Assembly: GCF_000247815.1 (NCBI RefSeq)
Contig: NC_021673.1
Span: 51,902,138 to 51,966,137, forward strand
Length of the DNA: 64,000 nt
DNA from: Ficedula albicollis
Lineage: Eukaryota > Chordata > Aves > Passeriformes > Muscicapidae
Direction: 5' to 3'
The notes under the pieces were generated by a model that did not search any database, was not told where the DNA came from, and saw nothing but the letters and a program-made list of their open reading frames with translations. Below, in pieces: positions 1 through 11,060 of this stretch (position 1 is the first letter of the stretch; each line of letters starts with the position of its first letter). The position numbers were made by a program, and so were the translations under genes.

Positions 1-659
1 TTGCATTCTCTGGATGAGCCTGGGTGGTGTCCCTTGTGAATTTCTTCTTTCTAAGGAGTTTTGTCAATGATTCGGTTTGAAGCAGTTTTGGAATAAATAG
101 TCAGAATGAAAAGTAACAAACCACAAAGGCCTGACAGTATTCAGCCATGGGTTCTAAAGCAACTCAGGGATGAAACAGCTGAATTATTAACAAGAGTATA
201 TATAAATTCTCACCTGAAACTGCTTTGGTGCCTCACCATAGGAGGGTGCCAATTTTAAAAAAGCATCCTTCAGAGAGCAAGGGACAAAACCAGATCAGTA
301 AGATTGTCGTCTATGTTAGACAAAATCTTATCAACTAGAATAAGGAAATTACTGCAGACACACAAGTAATTATGACCTACTTTAGAAGAATACGCTTGGC
401 TTTTACAAACTAATCCATTATTACCAATCCACTGAAGTCCATGAAAAGAGCAAATGTGCATATGGATAAATGTGATGTGGTTAATGTAATCAATTAACTT
501 TTCCATAAAGCTGTGGAAAATATTCCTCACCGAAGACTTTTTAGATGATGAAGCCTTATAGTGCATGGAAAGCCCTTAAATGGTTAAAAGAGAAGCATTA
601 GACAATGTTGAATTCTAAGGGTGGAAATCTGCAGTGGAGTTGTTCTGATAACTGTAATG
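1..659. other. AT-rich single-copy DNA, no gene recognised
   Basis: No open frame here resembles a known protein and no repeat family was recognised. The only sizeable open frame is a 98-codon minus-strand one with no recognisable domain. The right end may already belong to the older LINE remnant that becomes clear near position 700. Confidence 0.6.
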
Positions 660-699
660 TTCAGCACACCCATAAGCTGTATGGGGAAGAGGGTGAGCA

Positions 700-1690
700 G
701 AGAGAAAAGAAAGTTTGCTGGTGTTAAATTATTTAGAGTAGTGAGGATGAGAAAGTACTGTGAAGCACTGCAGCAGAATATGTCTTATGAACCTGAATGA
801 CTGAAATTAAGTGTAGATAAATGTAAAGTGCCACATGGGGAAAAGAATATCCTAATTTCACATGAAATGATGAGCTCTGAGCTAACCATTACTATTCAGA
901 AGAGAGATCTTAAGATTATAATAAATAGTTCCATGGAACAGTCATTTCAATGCTCAGTAGCCATTAAAAAGTAAATTAAATGGTAGTACAGGAGTACAGA
1001 GAAAAGAGTTATGCCACTGTAAGCAGTGCTTCATGTACAGTTTGAACATAATGTAGAGGTCCAGACCGTCACCTCAAAAAGGATATAAAAAAGGAACTGA
1101 AACTTTTGTATGAAGAACTACTGAATAATCTGTAAATTTTTGAAAATAAATTAATTTATTGGAATATGAAGAAGCTCTACAAAATCACAAGGAATGTGGA
1201 GAGAACATAGGAGGGATCAGCTTTTTGGTTTCTTTCTATCTGAATATATATTGGGCATCAGATGAAGGTAGGTTCAACACATTCAGAAAGATAAGAAGAT
1301 CAGCAAAGGGACAGCAATTTATAATATTTATTATCACAATCATAGGTACCATAGACCTGTGCTTTTGTCTAATAGTGAAAACTGCAAACACAATAGGAAA
1401 GGATCCACTGAGGATTACTAAATACACAGTACCATACGTGACTCAGGAAGCCTTTCAGTTGAAACTAATTAGAAGACAGAAGTATTTTACATGGAAGCAT
1501 TATACATATTCCCTCCAATTTTATTTTCCCACAGGCATTTTCTTATGAACAATGTGGGAGACACAATAGAAGGATCTTTCATCTGATTAATTATGGCCAT
1601 GCTTAGATGATTGTTCTTATTCTCTTCAGTGCAGTACAGGCACATATCATTGGGTCCCTGCTTTATTGCAATAAGAAGAATGAACTTGAT
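700..1690 (+). mobile_element. Ancient CR1/L3-type LINE remnant (3' part of the reverse-transcriptase ORF)
   Basis: This is a decayed non-LTR retrotransposon of the CR1/L3 clade. Around 714-737 the DNA reads F-A-G-V-K-L-F-R, which matches the family's reverse-transcriptase box FADDTKLFR with both catalytic aspartates lost. At 897-932 it reads Q-K-R-D-L-K-I-I-I-N-S-S, matching the family's conserved QERDLGVIVDSS segment. The order continues as expected, with an H-L-K-K-D-I-like stretch near 1070-1092, and then a weaker match to the downstream 'yKImNGVE'-like segment near 1175-1205. Several in-frame stops and indels show that it is inactive. The end is uncertain: similarity fades between 1500 and 1690. 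The element is older than the bird CR1 ends found elsewhere in the window. The family call rests on remembered consensus, not on a search. Confidence 0.72.
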
Positions 1691-3533
1691 CTTCATGTAT
1701 GTCAACTTCATTTGTTTCAAATTCTTTTTCCTCCATCAGAAATAAGTATTTTATGAGGTATTCAAAAATTTCCCTACTAATTGTATAGGCAATCCATTTT
1801 TATAGCCTTAAAACATGGAAGGGGTATATAGAAAATATACTCAGATGAAGCAGGGAAACAGAAAGTCTGTCTTACCAGAGAACCACAGATGTACTTAGTA
1901 CAAAGGACACAAAGCAAAAAAACCAAAAAAACCCCTATTGTTTCTAAAATCATTTAATAAAGTAAATGCTGGCAAGAAAAAGACAAAGATGTGATAAAAA
2001 ATTACAGTGGTTATCAAATATCCATGAATAAAATTAGGATAGAAATTGGGAAGAGGTTTCTGACCTGAATCGGGGGGGAAATGGTGACATAAATTTCAAA
2101 CAGTTAACAAGACTAGGAAATCTAACTCATAGGTAGAGCCTTCATTTGTTCAAGCTCTTACTCAAATGTAGCTGTGTAGAAAAAGGTCAAACCAGATATA
2201 AGCTATCTAAGAGGTCTCTTGTAGATCCCTTGCCTGTTCTCACATCACTGGAGGTTTGTTCCAGGTTTTGGGATTTTCTTAACTGATAAATAAATTTTGA
2301 AATGACGTATAATCTCACTTTGGTGAATTTCAACAAGTTTTTTGATCAGATTGTGTCAGAATGCCTCAACAAACTAGGAAATTTATTTCTATCCAACTGC
2401 TAGCTGTAGTTTCAATCACAGTTACAGAAAATTAAACAGAACAGCTGACAAATACCAGGTTGCTTGATGTTTAATTCATGTGCAAACACCTACTTCAGCA
2501 GTTTGATGCACTAGAAACTGTTTTCCAGAAGTGATCTCTCTTCACAAAGCGAGACAAACACTGTGAACTTGGTGCCTGAAATGACTTGGTTTTTCTTTGA
2601 TGATAACTTCTGATACACTAAAGACAAAACTACACATTCTTCTTGTTATTAACATGATTTAATTTAAACAATATTTATAATTCTTCTTGTCTAAATCCAG
2701 GAAAAATTATTCTCTTTAAAGTAATTTAAAATATAACACAATTCTCTTCAGTGAGGAGTATTTCCTCTGTGGTCTGTGAGGCAATGAGTGCACATAAAAA
2801 CAGAGCAGATTTTCCACTCTACTTTGTAAGAATTCCTCATATTCAAAATATCCATGTACATGTCAATGTCAAATGACTATTATGGGTAGTACAAGTCCTT
2901 TTTCCTTATGGACATTTTCCTTTGGATGGAGCTTTGTTCACAAAAAAAAATCCACTTGCCAGTTTGGACAAAGAATGAACTGCTGTTGATGTAAGCAGAC
3001 CCTGGAAAATCTAACAGAAATAATAATTTGGAAGGATGTTTTCAGTAATATTTTTTACAAGTTGTCTAACAATAAGAGGACCACTCTAGGTGGTCTAAAA
3101 AATCCTAGATAGGCTGTGCAGAAAGCAGGATGTAATAAAGCAGAATGGCGGATAAATGAAAAAAGGCAAAACTTTGCAATAAAACCCAAGAAATGTAAAT
3201 CAAATATTGGAAACCAGAAAGAGGATTCAAAGTGAAATCTAGGATGCAATTATTGGGAAATGAAGAGAGGCTGCTGCTGAAGTTAACGCGTATGGCTGAA
3301 GGCAAGGGAACTGTAAAAAGGGGATGTCTCAGAGAATTATTAGCAATGAGGTTGTAGTCAGTGGGATGACATCTGCAGGTAAGGGAGAAGAAAAAGCCAC
3401 CAACAGTAGGCAGGAGAGCTGTAAAACAAGGACAAATACTGTGGATGAGAAAACTGCTGTGGTATCAATGGGAATAAGCAGGAATGACATGAAAGAAGTC
3501 TCTTAATGAATGCAAGTGGAAGCTGCACTGACA
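1691..3533. other. AT-rich single-copy DNA, no gene recognised
   Basis: Nothing here is recognisable as coding. A 60-codon open frame at 3324-3506 contains a good splice-donor match (CAG followed by GTAAGG at 3379), but with no acceptor and no similarity it is not called. Short A/C-rich tracts occur near 1915-1940. Confidence 0.55.
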
Positions 3534-3670
3534 TAGGTAAGAATTAACATTTTCAGTCAAAGGAAAGAACAATAGGAAATGTGCTTCTATTGTTTAGAAG
3601 TGTAGGTAAGAATTAACATTTTCAGTTAAAGGAAAGAGCAATAGGAAATGTGCTTCTATTGTTTAGAAGT
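3534..3670. repeat. Tandem duplication, 69-bp unit, two copies
   Basis: Copy 1 (3534-3602) and copy 2 (3603-3670) lie head to tail and differ at two bases by eye. The flanks show no obvious homology to the unit ends. The locus lies in non-coding DNA just upstream of a short CA/CG dinucleotide run near 3681-3698. Confidence 0.93.
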
Positions 3671-5771
3671 CTTTCATACATACACGCGCGCACACACTTT
3701 AAATTTTTATATGCCTTTGATGATAACTGAGAATATTGTAGCAGAATTTGATGTTCTCATGCTCTTATTTTTTTGTATTATTTTCCTACTTAAAATTTTG
3801 TGTCCTCTTGAAGATCTGGTTCTTTGAAAGGAGAAGATATTAATTAATGTAATTTCTACTCTACATGCAGCTGAATTTTTCTTGATAGAGACAGATTTTT
3901 TTTCCTATGCAAATCTGGAAGAGCAGATAGCACTTGGGTTTTTAGTTTCCCAGGTGTATTTCCAGTCCCAGACTACGCTATGCATTACAAGGTATTTCAC
4001 TACATGAGCAGACAACAGCAGTTTACAAAGGAAAATAAAAACCTCTTCTCCTTAACTATTTAAGCTTTTTTTCAAGGAGAGATTTAACACTTGAACAAGT
4101 TTCAAAACCACTCCAGGCAGTATGATATGAAGTAATTTTAACATGTTTCAGTACATTAGGTTTAAGAAATAATACTTACTTCTTTGCTATATCATCATCC
4201 AAGTCTCTTGGCTAAAATAAACCACTGGACATAAAGAAGATTTAATATTTCTGTAACAGAAGGCCATATTTCCTATTTACATGCATGACCCCCTGTATAG
4301 CATGCAATCACAGTGGTTGTACATCCACATATATATATTAAAATCAATAAAAATCCAGAAAGCCTGGTATTTAGAAAGGAGAAACGTATTAAAATAACAG
4401 AGAATTCCTAGCTACTTTGTTTTTGAGGATCGGACATTTTATGGTTGCCTGAATACTGAATTGAAAGCTTTACAAAAACAAACTAACATTTTAAAATAGT
4501 GTTTCAGACCCTGAGAGTTGAATTTCATGGAATCTTCTTAAACTTTAAAAATGAAATTATTATCCTCCATTTTTACTCAATCATACCAAGAACAGAAGCA
4601 GAAAGTTTAATTATATTTGGTCAAGTTCGAAAGCGTAAACTACATGCATGTTTTGTCACTGACTCTATGCATTTTTTTCTAGTGCTTCTGAAATATAAAG
4701 TCCCACACATACTTCATACTTATATTTTTATGTTAAGCAAGATGGAGGAATCCCGTGCACATCAATAATGTTTTGTTGATACTGTAGTTTCTGTTATGTT
4801 TTCTACTTTCTCCATGGATACACAACAGGAAATGAAACAGCAACCACAAGTAATATCAGTTTGTTTCTATTTCAGTACCAGGAAGAATTCAGGCCAAGGC
4901 AAAATGCTCTGTGAAATTTGCCTTCACTGATTGGGAAGATCAATTAAAAAAAAAAAAGGTAATAGTCTCTTGATTTGGATAGGTCACTCTTTCATTTTCC
5001 TACTAAGTCTTCTGACATAGTTACTGCAAGGGATGAATTTTTGAAGAAAAGTCTTGATTAAAAAGAACTGATTTATCATATTATGTTCTCAAGGTTTATT
5101 GTCAATGAACTCTAGTATTTTTATATATATTACTCATATCTCATCATTAATCTACTATATAGTCATATCCAGTTGCAGAAGGATAGATTTATAGTTTTAT
5201 CTGTTCCACTCCTTTATACACCAAAAATATACTTTGTGAAAATCATAAAATTGATGTATGCCTAGTAATTGTTTTACAATCACGAGATCTAACTGGAGCT
5301 TTATTGATACAGTATGACCATTGCTAGTGAAAAAGGGACTCCTGAACTATTAAACTGCTCAAAACTTACTATTGTGTGATGTATCATCTATCAGAATTCA
5401 TAATTACTTTTTCAGGTATTCAAATTTCAACTTTAGCTTTTTTCATTTTTGCTAGAGTACTAAAAAAGAAGACACTACATCACCCTTGCCTTGAGAATCT
5501 ATAACAAAAGTTCAAATAATCAAAACTAATTCTCATTAAGTTACCTTCTGCTCTTCTCCAGCTTTTATAAGCACGTGATTTAGCAGCATGTGACTTAACA
5601 GCTCAAAAAAGCACACAAGTAGCACTCTGAACTTATAGAAAAAAAGTATTTCCATGTTTATTTTAAAGACTTTTTAAAAAAGCATAAAATACTAATCAAT
5701 TTCTGTGTAGTATCCTTTATGTCATAAAAAATTATGACAATTCCTTCTAAGTGTTTAAAGCATAACAAGTG
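3671..5771. other. AT-rich single-copy DNA, no gene recognised
   Basis: Very AT-rich DNA with short stop-dense frames. The largest open frame, 89 codons at 4499-4768 on the plus strand, shows no domain. No repeat family was recognised apart from the CA/CG run listed separately. Confidence 0.55.
3681..3698. repeat. Short alternating purine-pyrimidine run (CA/CG)
   Basis: A short alternating ACAC/GCGC/CACA tract of microsatellite type. CpG steps are rare elsewhere in the window, so the GCGCGC core stands out. Confidence 0.7.
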
Positions 5772-5901
5772 AAAGATATTGAAAGGTCACAGGCTGTCTA
5801 ATGTTGCAACTACTGTTCAGTCTATTTCAAACTGACAAAAGATATTGAAAGGTCACAGGCTGTCTAATATTGCAACTACTGTTCAGTCTATTTCAAACTG
5901 A
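5772..5901. repeat. Tandem duplication, 66-bp unit, two copies
   Basis: Copy 1 (5772-5837) and copy 2 (5838-5901) are identical except for one G/A difference. They are directly adjacent with no spacer. Confidence 0.95.
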
Positions 5902-6610
5902 TTGACTTTTCTCTAGCTATTGTCTGTCTCGTCTATTCTTTGCTGTTTTCTCAGCCCTGTTTTATAGATTGAAGTTATGTCTCCAGTGCTAAATTATTTA
6001 TGGAAAGGGTACAGTTTAACTAGAAGACAGTGTTGGATTTCCTTATATTCCAGAGTCCTCAGGCTGAGGGGATAAAAGTTCATTTTTCAGCTCTTTGTGC
6101 CATCTGATAATTTTGAATACCATAGTAAGAGGAGACATATCTACTCCATCCAGATGACTGTTTAGTACTCTCATTAAAAATGTACACAGATATAATTTTA
6201 TATGTGCTTGTACTATTTCAACTTTAATAATCCAAACATGCCTCATGAACTCTTTGAATACCATCTGGCATATAGCAGTATTGTTTCTCATTCTTAAAAC
6301 AAGAAGTAGTACAGAGGCAGCAATTAAACGTAACCACAACAAAAGCTGCAGCAGAACTCGAAGTAGGGGAAGTTGAATCACATAGAATATCAATCAGTTA
6401 ATCAACTTTAAATTTATTGCCCTCCTCTAGTGAACAGAACCAGTGGATTTTACATGGTGATCTTCTACGTTGCATATATGAGCAATCTGGTTCATGTGAG
6501 ACCTAAATGCCCTAAAATTCATAAGTATTTTGGTGGTGGCAAAACTTTTAACATGTATGATGCAAGTGTTCAGGTTCACAAGACTGTTAGTGGTGATAGA
6601 GTCTATACAA

Positions 6611-6745
6611 AATTTGCTTATACATCAGCATGTCATAGAATATCCCACTGGTGTCACTTTAATAGTCCAAAAATGGAGAATTTGCTTCTACATCAACATG
6701 TCATAGAATATCCCACTGGTGTCACTTTAATAGTCCAAAAATGGA
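6611..6745. repeat. Tandem duplication, 68-bp unit, two copies
   Basis: Copy 1 (6611-6678) and copy 2 (6679-6745) differ at two positions. The unit length is not a multiple of three, so the longest simple open frame in this area (6430-6909, plus strand) reads the two copies in different frames. That argues against the frame being coding. Confidence 0.95.
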
Positions 6746-7339
6746 AAAAACCCAAAACATTTCGCTTAAAATTTTTTGTTTGTTTGAGCCTGCTTAGAAT
6801 ATCTAACAAATATATGTTCCAGATGGCATGCCTGCAAATTTTGACCAGGCAGCCTCTACTAAACCGGACATGCTCTGTTGTTGTCCAAAAATTGTGCAAA
6901 GTAAGCTAATAAAGCACTGTGCTGACTTCAGGCCATTCTGTCACTCATGAAGGATATCTCACAGCATGAAATAACCTAATTCATAATAATTGCTGAATAA
7001 TTGATAGTTAATGGACACTTACAGAAGTGTTGGGATTTAGAGATCCTCAAAACCGGTCCAATAGCAAAAGTATTTGTAGGACTTTATACTGTTCTCATGG
7101 AGCACAAGTATTTCCACATATTCCCTCATCAAACACATTAACAACTACCTTTTGTCCAAACTTGTAAGTACAAACATGAAAACACACTAAATTTTTCTTT
7201 AAGAATTTCGGCTTTGCCCCAACACTGTCAGCTTTTTCTCATGTTTCATTTTTTGCAGTAGGAAAACAGAATAAAATTCTTTGACATTTACACTTTTTAA
7301 GTCTTTTGCTTTAAGACCCATAGTATCACATTCACTCTT

Positions 7340-7435
7340 GATCAGCTTAACAACTTTCTCTAGTGACTGTCTTCCTTGTAGACAGTTGATCAGCTTAACA
7401 ATTTTCTCTAGTGACTGTCTTCCTTGTAGACAGTT
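7340..7435. repeat. Tandem duplication, 48-bp unit, two copies
   Basis: Copy 1 (7340-7387) and copy 2 (7388-7435) differ at one base. The right end coincides with the left end of a second, unrelated duplication that starts at 7435. Confidence 0.94.
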
Positions 7436-7560
7436 CATTGTTTTTTATACAAACAATTCAGTTTCTACTACGTTTCCCTTGTTTACCAGATTTTTTTTCA
7501 TTGTTTTTTATACTAACAATTCAGTTTCTACTACGTTTCCCTTGTTTACCAGATTTTTTT
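7435..7560. repeat. Tandem duplication, 63-bp unit, two copies, abutting the previous one
   Basis: Copy 1 (7435-7497) and copy 2 (7498-7560) differ at one A/T position. Together with 7340-7435 the locus has the form X-X-Y-Y with no bases between the two duplications. Confidence 0.94.
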
Positions 7561-8149
7561 GTTCAGAGGTTTGATTTGGTATTTCCAGTGTTTGGTTAAT
7601 TCTTATTTCTAATTCATAACTGCTACTGCAACTGCTGTAACTTTTTAACAAAGGAATACTTTCAGAAAAGTCTCTGAAATCACTTGACTGTGTTTGGTGT
7701 ACTTTTCCCTCCCCCTCTTTTGTAATTTATATTTAGTGTTTGCTAATGGTTTTCAGAAATGCTGCAGTGTCACACAAGATTATTTTGTGTTTCCTTGCTT
7801 GCAGACTGATGTCTAGTGCAAGAAGTTGTTAGTTACACTGATTCAGTCAAGGGTAGATCTCAAGTGATGAAATTAACCTCCTCTACTTAAGAGGAGAGTT
7901 TTTCCATTAATTTAAGAAAGGGAAACTTGGGTACAGAATCATAGCACAGTGATTGATGCATAGTGCATCATCCATGCCACAGTTAAGGATGTACATTTCG
8001 CAAAGTAGCTTGGATTTCTGAATACGCACCCTCATACTTCAGATATTTTTTCTCTATTGTAGCTGTTCCTATTTTTCCTTGCATCAAAAACACCCCCATA
8101 TTTCTAAGCCATTTGGTTGTTGAAAGTTTATTTCTAGAAAATTAGGAGT

Positions 8150-8275
8150 ATATATATATGAAAAAAGTATATTTATAAATAATTACATATAAACATAGAT
8201 GTATATATATGCACACCTATGTTTATATGTAATTTATATATATATGTATGTATATATATGTATATATGTATATGT
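8150..8275. repeat. TA/TATG-rich simple repeat containing an 18-bp perfect inverted repeat
   Basis: The segment is dominated by TATATATG-type steps. Inside it, 8181-8198 and 8217-8234 are perfect reverse complements of 18 bases separated by an 18-base loop. Such a stem could extrude as a cruciform in supercoiled DNA or fold as a hairpin if transcribed. No flanking target-site duplication or transposase points to a mobile element. Confidence 0.85.
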
Positions 8276-8281
8276 AAGCCA

Positions 8282-10924
8282 CATGGATTTATTCTACTGG
8301 CATGTAAGTCTTTTAGTATTTTAAAGAAGACATCTAAACCACAGAGATTGTTAAGACTTTCTTTTTAGGGGGAAGTGCAGTGGTTTGTAGACTCTGGGCA
8401 TGTTTGAATCCAGCAAGTTTAACTTTTTCCTGTTATTGTGTTTACTGTGTAAAATTACTGTTTAGACTCCTTCATTCCACAAAATAACGAGGTGAGTGTC
8501 TTTTTTACTGGTGCTGTATTTCAGCCATACATCTACTTTCTGCCTCCTTTTAAAGGGAAGGGACTGCCTAGAGACTGTAGAATGAAATCTAATTAATTTG
8601 CATACAAGTTCTTATTATAGCTATGAGCTTTTTTAGACTTACTTTATCTATGTTTGAACATGGTGGCAAGGACTTTTCTATGGCTTGCTAGAGAATTCCA
8701 GAGAAAAGGCATTTGACTATGACTCACTGACCAAGAAAAATCATCCTCACTGCAAATACTTTAATTTTTATTTTATATCCCATTTAAAAAACAAACAAAA
8801 AACCAACCAACCAAAACACTTCCAGTTCTACCTCTGTTTATTTTACAATTTCATAATTCAATAAAAGTTTAATTTTAAAGAAAAACTTGTTTCATTTTAA
8901 ATAAATTGTATTTTAAAAACACCTCCATCTTGATTACTTGCATTCTTTTGCTTTTTCATATATTATTTCACACAAATTAAGAAAAAATGTTGCAAAACTA
9001 TTGAAGTATTAAGTGTAGTAGTAAATTCTATGCATATGAGACATAATCTGGAAGCTAAATTAACAACCCTAGCTATACTACAATTCATAAAATGACAACA
9101 TTTCCTCTTGCCAAAAGAAATCATCGTTTCATCTTGATCTGCTATCATCTCTAATAAGACATTTTGGTGTTAGGAACTAACACAACAATAATTTAATAAA
9201 TGTAATGGGCTACATAAAATTCCACTAACAGTATTTCAGAGAGGGTTGTAATAAGGTAAGTGCGCAGAAGTAGCTCATGAGAAAACTCATTTGGACATTG
9301 GGGGCAGCTAAATTTAGCTTGGTACTTTCTGGAGAAAAGACCTTACTCCTCACTGTTCCACTTGTGTTATTTCTTTCTAGACTTCTCTGCTCAAGCATCT
9401 GAACCTCGTGTGGCTGCAATTATCGACCATTTGATGCACCATTAAAAGATCTCCCAGAGCATGTATAAAGGATTTTACACAAAATTTGTTCTTCATCTGT
9501 CATTCTGGTCAGTTACACTAAGAAAGAAAATACACCTGCCCAGAAAAGGAACAGAGACATTTGCTACAAGACAGGTGTGAATGTTCAGCATCCTGACTTC
9601 TACTATACACATAAATACCACCACATACTGATAAATATACTTAAGTATAAATCCCACTTTTTAAAAAATTTTCTTGCCCTCCTATTAATGCCTCCCAGCA
9701 ACTTCAGAAGGAGCTTACCACTGCTGACCATGCTTGGCAGACAGTGAGAGGTTTCTGCACTACACTTGAATACCATCATAGATTGCAAGTTTAATAAGTG
9801 ACTCACTAAAGTAGAGGGATTCAAACGTAGTCTTAACTCAGAGATTATTTATTTTAATTCTTTTGTTATAATTGCCAGTTGGTCATTCAAGAAGGACATA
9901 GGTAATGATACCTACCTCTGCTAACAAAACATTATGGTGATAGGTAGGCAGGGAGCAAACTATGGGAATGGATGTCTCAGTGGGAATGAAGGTCACAGAG
10001 AAGAGAGGGCACAGGCACAGGATAAAAATCTGTCAGAAACTAAAATAGTATCCAGCTGCTTCAAGGGGAAAATCCAACAAATCAAAACACAGTATGATGG
10101 AGTGCTTTTCCATACTTAAAACCAGACTGACCTAGCAACATATTTATAGTTTTTCTGACTTCATTTCAGTTGGGATCTTTACATCCAGGCTGCTATGTCA
10201 AGCAGTCTGCGTGAGAAACCACTACAAATAACTTTTTATATTTTCATTTACATGTGTAGCTACCCTTGATGATAGCAACTGGATACAGCTCTAAATCAGG
10301 TAAAGGGAAACACCAATAAACCACTTCAGCTCTCTGATTTCACCTACCTTGTATGAGGCACTCTGCATAAATTAAGCACAGATCTGAGCTAGAGTGTAAG
10401 GTTTTCATCATCATGAAGAGAAGACCATGTCACATACAAGTGATTAAGCCTTATTCAAGCTGTTGGTTTGGGCACCTTGAGGAGGTGATACTCTCACATG
10501 CCAGTAGATTTTTTTTTTCACTATTATCCTTAAGAATGAAGAAAGGTTGGAAAACACAGTTAACAGTACATTTTCCCACCCACTTTTAAAGAAAAGATCT
10601 TGTAGTTGAGATGAAAAGTCATTATAAAGCAGAACACTTGATTTAAATTCCTATGTTTCTCTGACTACATGTACTTAGAACTCCTTGAAACACCGGGGTT
10701 AAATAGAAGTGATTATATATTGAAATCATTGGAAAAAAGTAGTAATAGTGTTCCATTTAGAAATAACTCTGGAAGAAGGTCCCATTTTTCCTGTATCAAG
10801 TTGTTGCTTCCCATCTGGACATAAGTAGGAGGATGGGACAGTATCTGATGCTACTTATAAACAAACAGGAAGCAGGAAAAGCAGGAGTATTGCTGTTCCC
10901 ATAGGTAAAGTTAATGGACAAACC
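8282..10924. other. AT-rich single-copy DNA, no gene recognised
   Basis: No coding sequence or repeat family was recognised apart from a short A/C tract near 8788-8820. Open frames are at most 73 codons and have no recognisable domains. Confidence 0.55.
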
Positions 10925-11060
10925 CATGAGACTGTCAGGTTAAACACATTCTTGTGTGCGGGTGGTGGACTGCACAGACACTGTGACTGCTTCATGAGAC
11001 TGTCAGGTTAGACACATTCTTGTGTGTGGGTGGTGGACTGCACAGACACTGTGACTGCTT
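10925..11060. repeat. Tandem duplication, 68-bp unit, two copies
   Basis: Copy 1 (10925-10992) and copy 2 (10993-11060) differ at two positions, an A/G and a C/T change. They are adjacent with no spacer. Confidence 0.95.

Noticed and set aside
3324..3506. 60-codon frame containing a CAG|GTAAGG donor match
   Set aside because: No acceptor upstream and no similarity. The donor match alone is common by chance.
6430..6909. 159-codon plus-strand open frame, one of the longest in the window
   Set aside because: It reads through a 68-bp tandem duplication whose copies fall in different frames, has no domain, and has no splice or start context.
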